Source of the DNA: Aureimonas altamirensis
GTDB taxonomy: Bacteria > Pseudomonadota > Alphaproteobacteria > Rhizobiales > Rhizobiaceae
DNA length: 64,000 nucleotides
Direction: 5' to 3'
NCBI RefSeq assembly: GCF_001463885.1
Contig: NZ_BBWQ01000022.1
Span: 1-64,000 of the forward strand
The translations under genes were made by a program, and so were the position numbers. The notes beneath the pieces were generated by a model. That model was not told the origin of the DNA and did no database searches. It saw nothing but the letters and a program-made list of their open reading frames with translations. This document shows, in pieces, positions 8,668 to 18,077 of this stretch. The first letter of the stretch is position 1. Each line of letters starts with the position of its first letter.

Positions 8668-9683
8668 ATGGGAAGACAAATCGAAATTCGGCAGGCGGGC
8701 GCATCATCGACGTGCCGGATGGCCGAACCATTCTGGAGAGAGCGCTAGAAGAAGGGATCGCATATCCTCATGGATGCCGTTCGGGCCGCTGCGGCTCGTG
8801 CAAGTCCCGACTGGTCAGCGGCGAGGTCGATCTTCTGCCGCACACGCGCTTTGCCCTGACGGACGATGAGCGGTCTCAGGGACTGATCCTTGCATGCCGC
8901 GCGCAGCCGCTCACGGATTGCACGGTCGCATGGCTCGATGAGGAGGAAGAACAGCTTGATCTTCCCGTCCGCACCTATCGCACGCGGGTTGTCGCGATCG
9001 ATGACGCAACCCACGACATCCGGCAAATCAGGCTGGAGGTCGAAACGGGAGAGGCCGTCGCGTTCAAGGCGGGCCAGTATGCGCAGGTGACGTTCGATGG
9101 CGTTCCGGCGCGCGACTATTCGATGGCGAACCAGCCGGGTCGAGACCATCTCGAATTCCACATCAGGCATGTGCCCGGTGGAGCGACGAGCGAACACGTC
9201 GCCAGGTCACTCAAGGTCGGCGACGAGGTTTCGGTTCGCGGGCCGCTCGGCAGTTCGTTTCTGCGCGAACAGCATACGGGTCCAATTCTGGCGGTCGCCG
9301 GCGGATCGGGACTGGCGCCGATCAAGTCGATTGTCGAAACGGCGCTGGCAAGCGGCCTGCGGCAGCCGATCCATCTCTATTTCGGGGCACGGACGGAACG
9401 TGATCTCTATCTCGTCGATCATTTCAGTCTTCTGGCGAGCACCTACGACAACCTCACCTTCATGCCCGTGCTTTCGGAGGTGAGCCGATCCGATCACTTC
9501 CGAACCGGCCTGGTAACGGATGCGATCGTGAGTGACGTGCAGGACCTCAATGGCTGGAAGGCATATATGGCCGGACCGCCTGCCATGATCGATGCTTCCG
9601 GCATCATGCTTCGCGAACTGGGCTTGCGCGGCGAGGACATACATGCGGACGTGTTTTTTACGCCCGAAGAAGCGCCTACATAA
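8668..9683 (+). CDS. 2Fe-2S ferredoxin/FAD/NAD(P) oxidoreductase with apparent N-terminal frameshift
   Basis: The protein has an N-terminal plant-type 2Fe-2S domain (HGCRSGRCGSCKS plus LACRAQP supply the four Cys), an FAD domain (ARDYSMANQP) and an NAD(P) domain (VAGGSGLAPIKS), like phenol-hydroxylase or CDP-glucoseen reductases. The natural start looks like ATG 8668 (after GAGGGAGA), which reads MGRQIEIRQAG but then leaves frame and stops. The ferredoxin frame resumes at about 8691 (GGRIIDVPDG). One base appears to be missing near 8690-8700. The only in-frame start is GTG 8712, which would remove the first beta strand. Function in copper resistance is unknown; the gene lies between glutaredoxin and cueR. 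Confidence 0.75.
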
Positions 9684-9703
9684 GTCGAAGAAAGGAACCA
9701 GCG

Positions 9704-10219
9704 ATGAACATCGGTAAAGCAGCGGCGGCATCAGGCGTCTCGGCGAAGATGATCCGCTACTACGAATCGATCGGATTGATCGCGGAAGCGTCGCGGACGG
9801 ATAGCGGATACCGGGATTACTCCGATAAGGACGTGCATACGTTGCGTTTTATCAGGCGTGCGCGCGATCTCGGTTTCTCGGTCGAGAAAATGACGGAACT
9901 GCTTGCGCTCTGGCGAGACCGAGACCGGGCGAGCGCGGACGTCAAGCGCGTGGCGCTCGAGCATGTCGAAGAACTTGAACGGAAGGCGCGTGAACTCAGG
10001 GAGATGAGCATGACGCTCAAGCACCTTGCCGAGAACTGCCGGGGCAATGCCCGGCCGGACTGCCCGATCATCGATGAGTTGGCGACGACTGATGACCCTG
10101 AGACCAGCCCCACACACACCCGCGATCGTTCCGGCGCGACAGGGAACAGGTTCGAGCACACGAGGCCCGTCGTGTCGGCGAAGGCGGAAAGAAGCGGTCA
10201 CGGTGCCAGGGAGCAATAG
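9704..10219 (+). CDS. cueR: Cu(I)-responsive MerR-family activator CueR
   Basis: 171-residue MerR-family regulator: N-terminal winged helix (MNIGKAAAASGVSAKMIRYY), dimerisation helix, and metal loop with Cys112 and Cys120 separated by seven residues and followed by PII, exactly as in E. coli CueR. It would activate promoters with 19-bp spacers such as the eight found in this island. Its C-terminal tail is about 35 residues longer than usual and rich in Thr/Arg; the extra part may be dispensable. It is the fourth gene of the operon it probably controls. Confidence 0.92.
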   Translation: MNIGKAAAASGVSAKMIRYYESIGLIAEASRTDSGYRDYSDKDVHTLRFIRRARDLGFSVEKMTELLALWRDRDRASADVKRVALEHVEELERKARELREMSMTLKHLAENCRGNARPDCPIIDELATTDDPETSPTHTRDRSGATGNRFEHTRPVVSAKAERSGHGAREQ

Positions 10220-10221
10220 CC

Positions 10222-10428
10222 ATGACGCTTGCCGGCGAAATCCTGCACCTGTTCAAACGGGCATGTTCGGACGGCGACATGGAAGTTGCCGAGAAGCTAT
10301 TGCAGGCTCTTGAACTGATTGATGCGCGAGGGCTCGGCGTCGCAGCTTCGCACAAGCCGTTGTCTCAAGCTTATCTGGCTATCGGAGAACTTCCTGTGCC
10401 TCCGAAAAAATGTCAGCGGCATCACTAG
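10222..10428 (+). CDS. Small protein of unknown function following cueR
   Basis: 68-residue protein starting two bases after the cueR stop, so likely translated from the same message. Helical and rich in Leu/Ala/Glu (MTLAGEILHLFKRACSDG), ending in a basic, His-containing tail (PPKKCQRHH). I do not recognise the family. Its position as the last gene of the copA-cueR operon is the only functional clue. Confidence 0.6.
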   Translation: MTLAGEILHLFKRACSDGDMEVAEKLLQALELIDARGLGVAASHKPLSQAYLAIGELPVPPKKCQRHH

Positions 10429-10534
10429 GACATCATCCGTTCAATGAGGCCCAAGGATGGATGAGCCGGAAACGGGACGGGTCAATGCCGACTTCGCAGG
10501 TCAACAACTGCCCGCGTAGGCGGGACTCCGAAAC

Positions 10535-11005
10535 TCAGCGGCGGCGGGAGACCTCCTCCTGATATCCGCGCTCTCGTTCCGGCCAAGTACTCTTAATAAA
10601 AGCGAGGACAGCCCGGATCTCGCCGTCGCTCAGGGCATCGGCAAAACCAGGCATGTCGCTCTCATAGCTCCCTCCGACGATGGCCGCTGTACCCTCCTTG
10701 ACGATGCGGAACAGCATCTCATCGGCATGGTGCCAGGTGTGGCCGCTCTCGTCGTGCGGCGGTGCGGGCAGCCGACCGGAGGGAGGCGGCGAGCGCCAGT
10801 CCGGCTGCCCTTCGAGATTCGCACCGTGGCAAGACGCGCATTGATCCGCATAGACTTGTCGGCCCTGCTCGACGACCTCCGCTGATGCCGCAGCGATGGA
10901 TTCGGAACGGGCGTAATGCCACCCAGCCAATGTCGCCACGATCGCACCTGCGAGGAGCGACCCTGCCCAGAATGTATTTAGGAGCTTCTTTCGCATGGCA
11001 CGCAT
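10535..11005 (-). CDS. Membrane-anchored c-type cytochrome
   Basis: 156-residue protein with an N-terminal membrane anchor (FWAGSLLAGAIVATLAG) and one class I cytochrome c domain. The haem site is CASCH and a probable axial Met lies in SDMPGFADAL. It is transcribed away from the multicopper oxidase group. The start MRAMRKK at 11005 was preferred to an upstream ATG at 11083 because it places the anchor at the N-terminus and stays clear of the divergent gene. It could feed electrons to or from the multicopper oxidase, which is inference from proximity. Confidence 0.8.
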   Translation of the reverse strand: MRAMRKKLLNTFWAGSLLAGAIVATLAGWHYARSESIAAASAEVVEQGRQVYADQCASCHGANLEGQPDWRSPPPSGRLPAPPHDESGHTWHHADEMLFRIVKEGTAAIVGGSYESDMPGFADALSDGEIRAVLAFIKSTWPERERGYQEEVSRRR

Positions 11006-11111
11006 GTTCAGTAACGAGGAATTGCAACGCACGAGATGGCAAGGAGGATTTGCCAGTGGTGCGACACCATTTGCAATAGACATTCCGGTGAGTAGTACCT
11101 ATCGTTCCAGT

Positions 11112-11471
11112 ATGTTTGCGCGCGTTGTCTCCATGCTTGCCATAATCGGCGTCGCCGTCATGACGATGGCATTCTCCGCGCACGCGGCACGAATGAGCAT
11201 ACCGCCGGAACAGGCTGTGCATGTGGGCGAGATTACAAACTCTGCAGCCGGCATTGAGCCTGCATGCACCAGCAAACACTGCGGATCGGCAGACATGGAT
11301 GCGGGAACCTGTGAACTGGTTTGTGCAGGTTTTTCAATCTTTCTCGTATCACCGAGCGGTGGTTCTGGAAACCAATACACGTCAACCGCCTATGTTCTGC
11401 CGCCTGATGCCAGCATTCCCGGTCGGGCGCTCGGACTGAACGAACGCCCTCCGAAGATCCGTCTCCTCTGA
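11112..11471 (+). CDS. Small secreted Cys-containing protein
   Basis: 119 residues: signal peptide (SMLAIIGVAVMTMAFSAHA), a region with CTSKHC and CELVC, and a Pro-rich C-terminus. No family recognised. It shares its plan (export signal, two paired-Cys motifs about ten residues apart, Pro-rich end) with the product at 17549-17959, so the two may be distant paralogues. It is 73 bp upstream of the multicopper oxidase gene. The start is uncertain because in-frame ATG 10995 and GTG 11088 exist; 11112 is chosen for its signal peptide. Confidence 0.5.
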   Translation: MFARVVSMLAIIGVAVMTMAFSAHAARMSIPPEQAVHVGEITNSAAGIEPACTSKHCGSADMDAGTCELVCAGFSIFLVSPSGGSGNQYTSTAYVLPPDASIPGRALGLNERPPKIRLL

Positions 11472-11544
11472 TCGCGCCCGGGCATTCGGCCCGCGGCCTT
11501 CCGACAGCTTTGAGGAACGGGACTGCGGTCCCGAGGAGACGACC

Positions 11545-13053
11545 ATGAATACCCTTTCACGACGCGGCTTTCTCGCCGCTGGCGCGGCCATGCTGGCCTA
11601 CGCTCAGGTGCCCCGGATGGCGGCAGCGCAGGACGCCACGCCGCTATCGCTTCGCGCCGCCAGCCGCACGCTCGACATCGACGGACGCGCCGCCACTGTC
11701 TGGGGCCTTGCCGGGCCATCCGGACAGGGCCTGACACTCGATCCCGGCATGCCGTTCCGGGTGGATCTAACGAACGAACTCGACACCGCCACACTGATCC
11801 ACTGGCACGGCCAGATCCCGCCCAATGCGCAGGATGGCGTGCCCGACATGCCCTTGCCGATGCTCGCCCCCGGCGAGACTCGCGCCTATGACTTCGCACC
11901 GCTGCCCGGCACCTATTGGATGCACGCGCATGTTCCGCTGCACGAGATGCGCCTTCTGGCCGCGCCCCTGATCGTGCGCAGCGCCGAGGATGTCGCCGCT
12001 GACCGGCAGGAGGTGGTACTGTTTCTGCATGATTTCTCATTCAAGGCACCCGAAGAGGTGATGGCGGAGATCAAGTCCGGCCATGGTGCCACGGGCAATC
12101 ACGGAAGCGGCACAGGCACAGGCACGGGCGGAATGTCAGGTATGAACCACGGCGCGATGGGAAACATGCCGATGACTGGCATGGATCACGGCGCCAAGGG
12201 CGGCATGATGGGAATGGGGACCATGGACGGCATGACGATGGACCTCAACGACTACGACTGGGACGCCTATCTTGCCAATGATCGTACGCTCTCGGACCCG
12301 GAAGTGGTGCAGGTCGAGCGCGGCGGGCGTATCCGCCTGCGGGTCATCAACGCCGCTGCGGCGACGGTGTTCTGGCTCGACACCGGCGAAGCGCAGGCCC
12401 GGCTCGTCGCGGTTGATGGCCATGCCGTTCAGCCGCTCTCCGGCACGAGGTTCGGTCTGGCCATGGGCCAACGGCTCGACCTTGAGATCGACCTGCCTTC
12501 GGAGGGCGGTGCCTGGCCGATCCTCGCGCTGCGAGAAGGCGCGCGGGAGCGCACCGGTCTGATCCTTGCCACTCCGGGCGCCGAGATACGGCACATTGAT
12601 GCTTTGGCAGAGACCGAAGCACCGGCCTTTGACACCGACCTTGCGCAGGAGACGCGCCTGATCGCTTCCGAATCCTTGCCGGAGCGGCCGGTGGACCGCA
12701 GCCACATGGTGATGCTGGGCGGCTCGATGCAGCCCTATGTGTGGACGATCAACGGTGCCGTCTGGGGCCAGCATCGCCCGGTTACCGCGAGGCGCGGCGA
12801 ACGGATCGTGCTGTCCTTCCACAATATGTCGATGATGGGTCACCCGATGCATCTCCACGGCCATGTGTTCCAGGTCGTCGGGCTGAATGGACGTGCGGTC
12901 ACGGGCGCGCAGCGGGACACGGTGTATGTGCCGCCGATGTCGATGGTCGACGTGGCACTCGATGCCGGAGAAGCCGCGCGCTGGATGCTGCATTGCCATC
13001 ACATGCCGCATCTTGAAACAGGCATGATGACCGAATTCGCGGTCAGCGCATAG
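11545..13053 (+). CDS. Tat-exported multicopper oxidase (copper-resistance CopA/PcoA type)
   Basis: 502 residues with a twin-arginine signal (SRRGFLAAGAAM) and three cupredoxin domains. Copper ligands are visible as LIHWHGQIP, WMHAHVPLHE, HPMHLHGHVF and MLHCHHMPHLETGMM, which give the type 1, 2 and 3 sites. A Met/Gly/His-rich insert (about residues 178-232, e.g. GMSGMNHGAMGNMPM) resembles the Met-rich copper-binding regions of PcoA and CueO. It would oxidise Cu(I) to Cu(II) in the periplasm. It is shorter than the usual PcoA (about 600 residues). SD GAGGAG precedes the ATG. Confidence 0.93.
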   Translation: MNTLSRRGFLAAGAAMLAYAQVPRMAAAQDATPLSLRAASRTLDIDGRAATVWGLAGPSGQGLTLDPGMPFRVDLTNELDTATLIHWHGQIPPNAQDGVPDMPLPMLAPGETRAYDFAPLPGTYWMHAHVPLHEMRLLAAPLIVRSAEDVAADRQEVVLFLHDFSFKAPEEVMAEIKSGHGATGNHGSGTGTGTGGMSGMNHGAMGNMPMTGMDHGAKGGMMGMGTMDGMTMDLNDYDWDAYLANDRTLSDPEVVQVERGGRIRLRVINAAAATVFWLDTGEAQARLVAVDGHAVQPLSGTRFGLAMGQRLDLEIDLPSEGGAWPILALREGARERTGLILATPGAEIRHIDALAETEAPAFDTDLAQETRLIASESLPERPVDRSHMVMLGGSMQPYVWTINGAVWGQHRPVTARRGERIVLSFHNMSMMGHPMHLHGHVFQVVGLNGRAVTGAQRDTVYVPPMSMVDVALDAGEAARWMLHCHHMPHLETGMMTEFAVSA

Positions 13054-13066
13054 GCAGCGTGCTGGC

Positions 13067-13094
13067 AGGAGGACGCCGGCACCGGCGTCCTCCT
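13067..13094 (+). other. Stem-loop after multicopper oxidase
   Basis: A 12-bp perfect stem AGGAGGACGCCG / CGGCGTCCTCCT around GCAC. It lies 14 bp after the oxidase stop and about 20 bp before the next start codon, with no T-run. Probably an mRNA 3'-stabilising or partial terminator structure. Confidence 0.6.
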
Positions 13095-13116
13095 GTGCAA
13101 CAAGGAGGTGAACCCT

Positions 13117-14088
13117 ATGTCAATGTCTCACGGCGGTCATGCCGGCCACATGCCGGCGAGTGGTGATCGCAAAGCGCTCGTCATTTCGGGCTGGCTTACC
13201 GGCCTTTACTTCATCGTGGAACTCGGGATCGGCATCTGGACGGGCTCAGTCGCCGTCATGTCGGATGCCTTCCACACCTTCTCGGCCGTGGGCGGCGTGC
13301 TCATTGCGCTGGTCGCCATGCGTCTGGGTGAGCGAAAATCCAGCCCCTCGCGCACCTTCGGCTACATTCGGGCGGAGATCCTGGGGGCCCTCTTCAACGG
13401 CCTCTTCCTCGTCGCCATGGCTCTCTACGTGCTGTGGATGGGCGCGATGCGCCTCATGGAGCCCATCGAACTGGCCACGACGCCGATGTTGATCGCCGCA
13501 GCGGGCGGCATCGCCACCGAGCTTGTCGCGCTCTGGCTCATGTACGAGCGCCAGAAGGACAACCTGAATATGCGGGGTGCGTATTGGCACATCCTGCAGA
13601 CCTTCGTCGGCAGCTTCCTCATCATCGTCTCGGCGCTGGTGATCCGATTCACGGGCTTTGTGGCCATCGATCCGCTGCTTGGCATGGCCTTCGGACTGCT
13701 GCTGCTCTGGGCTTCCTGGGGTATTATGCGCGAGGCATTGCACATCCTGCTGCAAGGCACGCCCGAAGACCTCGACTTGGAGGCCGCCATCGAGGCCATA
13801 CGGCAGCTAGAGGGGGTTACCGACGTGCACCACGTCCATGCCTGGAGTCTGACATCCGGGCGCAATGTATTCTCAAGCCACGTCTGCGTTGGGGACTTTC
13901 AGGAAGGCGAACGGGTGCTGCGACAAGCAAGCAATCTCCTGCGCGAGCGTTTCAACATCTACTTCTCGACGTTGCAGATCGAGGAATACTGCCTCGACGG
14001 CGAGGACTCTGCGGCCGAGATTGACATCATGCAGTCTCAGACGGGGCAAGAACGGACCAGCATCGGAAAGATCCACGACAATCACTGA
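13117..14088 (+). CDS. Cation diffusion facilitator (CDF) family exporter
   Basis: 323 residues, six membrane helices. Metal-site residues are seen in MSDAFHTFS (helix 2) and in the helix 5 region, followed by a cytoplasmic ferredoxin-like domain with HHVHAWSLTSG. Members exchange Zn(II), Co(II) or similar ions for protons; the exact metal cannot be read here. ATG 13117 is preferred over GTG 13108 because AAGGAGG (13102-13108) is correctly spaced for it. It follows the multicopper oxidase, with an IR in between. Confidence 0.88.
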   Translation: MSMSHGGHAGHMPASGDRKALVISGWLTGLYFIVELGIGIWTGSVAVMSDAFHTFSAVGGVLIALVAMRLGERKSSPSRTFGYIRAEILGALFNGLFLVAMALYVLWMGAMRLMEPIELATTPMLIAAAGGIATELVALWLMYERQKDNLNMRGAYWHILQTFVGSFLIIVSALVIRFTGFVAIDPLLGMAFGLLLLWASWGIMREALHILLQGTPEDLDLEAAIEAIRQLEGVTDVHHVHAWSLTSGRNVFSSHVCVGDFQEGERVLRQASNLLRERFNIYFSTLQIEEYCLDGEDSAAEIDIMQSQTGQERTSIGKIHDNH

Positions 14089-14118
14089 TTGGCAGGAACC
14101 CCGGATTCCGATCACCTC

Positions 14119-14149
14119 TTGACCTTCCAACGGTTGGAAGGCGCAGAAT
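14119..14149 (+). promoter_or_regulatory. CueR-type promoter D (YHS-ATPase)
   Basis: TTGACC at 14119-14124, a 19-bp spacer with dyad TTCCAACGGTTGGAA, and -10 CAGAAT at 14144-14149. The ATPase start is 45 bp downstream. Confidence 0.85.
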
Positions 14150-14193
14150 AGGCGAAGAGCAAGCTTAGGATAAGACGCCGAGGAGGCGTGAAA

Positions 14194-16581
14194 ATGGCCA
14201 GCAAGACCGAACACGATCACCAGAATCAGAGTCACGCTCATTCCGCCCAAGGTCATGCGCATGATCACGGGGCCGTCGCGCAGGACGACACGCACAAGGT
14301 CAAGGACCCGGTCTGCGGCATGATTGTCGATCCCCACACGGCCCAGCACAAGGCCGAGCATGCGGGCCGGCCCTATTATTTCTGCTCGGCCGGGTGCCGC
14401 GCGAAGTTCCTGGCCGAGCCCGAAAGCTATCTCGATCCGGCGGCGGCGGAGGTAGTACCGATTCTCGAGGGGACGGTCTATACCTGCCCGATGCATCCTG
14501 AGATCCGGCAGGACGGCCCCGGATCATGCCCGATCTGCGGCATGGCGCTGGAGCCGGTACTGGTCAGCCTTGAGGCCGAGCCCAATGTCGAACTGATCGA
14601 CATGACACGCCGCTTCTGGATCGGCCTCGTTCTGGCGATCCCGGTGTTCATTCTCGAGATGGGCGGGCATCTGTTCGGGCTGACTCATGCCATCGGGCAG
14701 CAGGTCTCGAACTGGCTGCAACTGATCCTCGCAACGCCGGTCGTTCTCTGGGCGGGCTGGCCGTTCTTCCAGCGTGGCTGGCAGTCGCTCGTCAACCGCA
14801 GCCTCAACATGTTTACACTGATCGCCATGGGCACGGGAACGGCGTGGATATACAGCGTCGTCGCCACGCTGGCGCCGGGCATCTTCCCAGATGCATTCCG
14901 CCAGCATGACGGCTCGGTCGCGGTCTATTTCGAGGCGGCCGCGGTCATCACTGTGCTCGTGCTGCTCGGGCAGGTGTTGGAATTGCGGGCGCGCGAGAGC
15001 ACCAGCGGCGCGATCCGGGCGCTGCTCGACCTCGCCCCCAAGACCGCCCGGATCATTCGTGACGACGGCACCGAGGAGGAGGTTCAACTCGACACCGTTC
15101 GGGTCGGCGACCGCCTGCGGGTGCGTCCCGGCGAGAAGGTGCCGGTCGATGGCGAAGTTCTGGAAGGACGCAGCGCCGTCGATGAATCGATGGTGACTGG
15201 CGAGTCGATGCCGGTCACCAAGGAGGTCGGCGCCACCGCCATCGGCGGCACCATGAACCAGTCCGGCGCGCTGGTGATCGAGGCGAAGAAGGTCGGCCGC
15301 GACACCATGCTGTCGCAGATCGTCCAGCTCGTCGCCGAGGCGCAGCGTAGTCGCGCGCCGATCCAGCGCCTCGCCGATCAGGTGTCGGGCTGGTTCGTGC
15401 CGGCGGTGATCGTGGTCGCAATCCTTGCCTTCATAACCTGGTCGATCTGGGGTCCGGAGCCGCGCTTCTCCTTCGGTCTGATCGCGGCGGTTTCCGTGCT
15501 GATCATCGCCTGTCCCTGTGCGCTCGGGCTGGCAACGCCGATGTCGATCATGGTCGGCGTCGGGCGTGGCGCACAGGCGGGCGTGCTGATCAAGAACGCC
15601 GAGGCGCTGGAGCATATGGAGAAGGTCGATACCATCATAGTCGACAAGACCGGTACGCTGACCGAGGGACGACCCGCCGTCACCGCAATCGTGCCGGCGC
15701 CGGGGTTCACCGAGGACGAGGCTTTGCGGCTTGCCGCCAGCGTGGAGCGGGCCAGCGAGCATCCGCTGGCGCTGGCCATCGTTCGCGCTGCCGAGGAGCG
15801 GGGGATCGTGACCGCACCGGTCGCGGATTTCGACTCGCCGACCGGCAAAGGCGCCTACGGCACGGTCGAAGGCAAGCGCATTCCCCTTGGAAATGCCAAG
15901 TTCCTAGCCGAGCAAGGCGTTGATGTCGCCCCACTGGCGGATGAGGCCGACCGGCTGCGCGAGGACGGGGCAACCGCGATCTTCATGGGAGTGGACAACC
16001 GCATCGCTGCCATCTTCGCCATCGCCGATCCGGTCAAGCCCTCGACGCCCGAGGCGCTTGCCGCGCTGAAGGCGCAGGGAATCCGCGTTGTCATGCTTAC
16101 GGGTGATAACTGGACCACGGCCAAGGCGGTCGCCCGCCGGCTCGGCATCGACGAGGTCGAGGCCGAGGTCCTGCCCGACCAGAAAAGCGCGGTCGTGCAG
16201 CGTCACAAGGCGGCAGGCGAGGTGGTGGCGATGGCAGGCGACGGCGTGAACGACGCACCGGCGCTGGCGGCGGCCGATGTGGGCATCGCCATGGGCACCG
16301 GTACCGATGTGGCAATGGAAAGCGCAGGCGTCACATTGCTCAAGGGCGATCTCACGGGCATCGTCCGCGCGCGCCGGCTCTCGGAGGCTGTCATGCGCAA
16401 CATCCGCCAGAACCTATTCTTCGCCTTCATTTACAACGCGCTCGGCGTGCCGGTGGCGGCCGGGGTGCTCTACCCGTTCTTCGACATCCTGCTGTCGCCG
16501 ATCATCGCGGCCGCCGCCATGGCGCTGTCGTCGGTGAGCGTCATCGCGAACGCCTCCCGGCTGCGGGTCACGAGATTGTAG
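14194..16581 (+). CDS. Cu/Ag P1B-type ATPase with YHS and HMBD N-terminal domains
   Basis: 795-residue pump. Instead of HMA domains it has a His-rich start ([20 protein letters not shown]), a YHS domain ([10 protein letters not shown] ... [12 protein letters not shown]) and an HMBD motif (YTCPMHPEI ... [10 protein letters not shown]). The membrane site is CPC at 440-442 and the phosphorylated Asp is D484. This layout is common among copper/silver exporters of resistance islands (CopP/SilP/CopB-like). ATG 14194 is chosen over GTG 14188 on spacing to GAGGAGG. A CueR-type promoter precedes it, so this is the second copper-induced pump beside CopA. Confidence 0.92.
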   Translation: MASKTEHDHQNQSHAHSAQGHAHDHGAVAQDDTHKVKDPVCGMIVDPHTAQHKAEHAGRPYYFCSAGCRAKFLAEPESYLDPAAAEVVPILEGTVYTCPMHPEIRQDGPGSCPICGMALEPVLVSLEAEPNVELIDMTRRFWIGLVLAIPVFILEMGGHLFGLTHAIGQQVSNWLQLILATPVVLWAGWPFFQRGWQSLVNRSLNMFTLIAMGTGTAWIYSVVATLAPGIFPDAFRQHDGSVAVYFEAAAVITVLVLLGQVLELRARESTSGAIRALLDLAPKTARIIRDDGTEEEVQLDTVRVGDRLRVRPGEKVPVDGEVLEGRSAVDESMVTGESMPVTKEVGATAIGGTMNQSGALVIEAKKVGRDTMLSQIVQLVAEAQRSRAPIQRLADQVSGWFVPAVIVVAILAFITWSIWGPEPRFSFGLIAAVSVLIIACPCALGLATPMSIMVGVGRGAQAGVLIKNAEALEHMEKVDTIIVDKTGTLTEGRPAVTAIVPAPGFTEDEALRLAASVERASEHPLALAIVRAAEERGIVTAPVADFDSPTGKGAYGTVEGKRIPLGNAKFLAEQGVDVAPLADEADRLREDGATAIFMGVDNRIAAIFAIADPVKPSTPEALAALKAQGIRVVMLTGDNWTTAKAVARRLGIDEVEAEVLPDQKSAVVQRHKAAGEVVAMAGDGVNDAPALAAADVGIAMGTGTDVAMESAGVTLLKGDLTGIVRARRLSEAVMRNIRQNLFFAFIYNALGVPVAAGVLYPFFDILLSPIIAAAAMALSSVSVIANASRLRVTRL

Positions 16582-16747
16582 GAGGCTGACGTGGGCGAAG
16601 GTCCTCCATCTGGAAAAATTGGTGACGATGGTGGCGCCAACAGCCCGGATACCGTCCCATCCTTGCGCTAAGTCAAAGTCTGCGGCGAAGGGGGCCGCTA
16701 TGAGTATCTTTGCGACGGAAGGGCAGAACAGGCCATGATGCAATGTC

Positions 16748-16840
16748 ATGATGTCGGGCGGGATGATGTGGGGCATCGTTCTTCTGGTGCTCGTGCTCCT
16801 TACCGCCGCCGCTTTGATCAAATACGTATTTTTCCGGTGA
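16748..16840 (+). CDS. 30-residue Met-rich single-span membrane peptide
   Basis: Too short for normal gene finding. Reads MMSGGMMWGIVLLVLVLLTA then AALIKYVFFR: a Met-rich start, one hydrophobic span and a basic end. Similar tiny Met-rich membrane proteins occur beside copper pumps. The ribosome-binding site is weak, and there are two tandem ATG codons (16748 and 16751). Coding status is plausible, not proven. Confidence 0.45.
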   Translation: MMSGGMMWGIVLLVLVLLTAAALIKYVFFR

Positions 16841-16881
16841 TCCAGCTTTGACGAAGTTGCGGCCCAGATGGAGGAACTGAG

Positions 16882-17370
16882 ATGCAAACCATCCATATGA
16901 TCAGCAGGCGCTCCTTCCTCGCCAGCGCCACCGCGTTCCCCCTCCTGCTCTCAACGGCGGGAACGGTTCGCTCGGCAGGACTGCCTCTGGTGACCGTCAC
17001 CAAGGATACGAATTGCGGGTGCTGCGGCGCATGGGTCGAGCATATCGAGGCGGCCGGCTTCCCGGTGAGCGTCGTGGAATCGAGCGAGGTCGAAAGCCTC
17101 AAGCAGCGGCTCGGCGTCCCGGCGGCGTTGTACTCCTGCCATACGGCCGAAGTGGACGGCTATGTCATCGAAGGACATGTGCCGGCCGCCGCGCTTCGCC
17201 GCCTCCTGGCCGCGCGCCCGCTCGCGACAGGGCTTGCGGTTCCCGGAATGCCCGCCGGCTCCCCCGGCATGGACTTTCCCGGCGTGGTCCCCGAGCCATA
17301 CGAGGTGTTCCTGTTCGGCCCTTCCGTCCAGAAAACCTTCGGGCGTTTCCGCGGCGCGCGGGAGATCTGA
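16882..17370 (+). CDS. DUF411 (CopG-like) metal-binding protein
   Basis: 162 residues with a Tat-type signal (SRRSFLASATAF) and a DUF411 domain: TKDTNCGCCGAWVEHI carries the CXCC cluster, YSCHT another Cys, with EGHVPAAALRRLLA further on. DUF411 proteins are small periplasmic thioredoxin-like copper proteins, called CopG in some copper operons, where Cys clusters hold Cu(I). It follows the YHS ATPase by 300 bp on the same strand. GGAGGAACTGAG precedes ATG 16882. Confidence 0.85.
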   Translation: MQTIHMISRRSFLASATAFPLLLSTAGTVRSAGLPLVTVTKDTNCGCCGAWVEHIEAAGFPVSVVESSEVESLKQRLGVPAALYSCHTAEVDGYVIEGHVPAAALRRLLAARPLATGLAVPGMPAGSPGMDFPGVVPEPYEVFLFGPSVQKTFGRFRGAREI

Positions 17371-17548
17371 GTGGAACGGTGCTCATGATCCATCCGGTCG
17401 CCATCAGTCCGATCCAGAACCGGGCCTGCGGGGCAGACCCTGCCTTTGTCAGGAGCTCTGGTTGCCTGGGCTCGGATACTGACGGCCGCAAGGATGTCAT
17501 CTGGTGCGTGGCAACTCTCCATCCCGACCTCGACAAAGAAGCCAAGCC

Positions 17549-17959
17549 ATGAGCAGGAGCTCGACTGCGGCTTTCGGATCGAAAGGCGACTGGCTCCGCC
17601 AGTTCCTGACAGGCCTGCTGCTGCTTGCGTTCAGCGCTTTTGTTTTCCTGGCAGCGGCGCATGCCAGCCCGGGCACACACGGCTCGTATCAGGATCAGAC
17701 CGTTGCGGGTGCACAGCATGAGGCCCATTCGAATTACTCCGACGACCGAAGCAAGGCTGCGGACGAACGATGCTGTCACACTGAAACGGCGCCGGACCGC
17801 GATTGCGGCCAGCTCTGCACCATTGTTGCCCTGCTACCCGAGGCGCCGCCTGTGATGCCATCCTCGGACGGCGAGCCATTGCTCGGTTTCCAGGCCAGCG
17901 ATCTGGGCCGAAATCCTTCAGTCCTCCTGACACCACCGCGTCTGACCGCCCCTGCGTAG
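17549..17959 (+). CDS. Secreted Cys-rich protein of unknown function
   Basis: 136 residues: N-terminal hydrophobic signal or anchor (FLTGLLLLAFSAFVFLAAA), His-containing linker, ERCCHTE and DCGQLC cysteine motifs, and a Pro-rich end (VLLTPPRLTAPA). Its plan parallels the product of 11112-11471. The family is not recognised. Between a DUF411 gene and a DUF305/propeller gene, a periplasmic metal-binding role is likely but unproven. Confidence 0.55.
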   Translation: MSRSSTAAFGSKGDWLRQFLTGLLLLAFSAFVFLAAAHASPGTHGSYQDQTVAGAQHEAHSNYSDDRSKAADERCCHTETAPDRDCGQLCTIVALLPEAPPVMPSSDGEPLLGFQASDLGRNPSVLLTPPRLTAPA

Positions 17960-18077
17960 TGAACGCATCGGCCGGGAGGTGTTCTTCTCGGCACTCAAGC
18001 AGCAAACAGTCAGACGAAGCCACGGTAGGCGCGCGTCCAGAAATTAGACGCGGCTCTCCGGTGCCAAAGGATGAACC

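Noticed and set aside
14524-15762. 412-codon ORF antisense to the YHS ATPase
   Set aside because: Shadow of a conserved pump; translation is Arg/Asp/His-rich without any domain.
17385-17552. 55-codon ORF (MIHPVAISPIQ...) overlapping the start of the 17549 gene
   Set aside because: No domain and no clear ribosome site; could be translated but unsupported.
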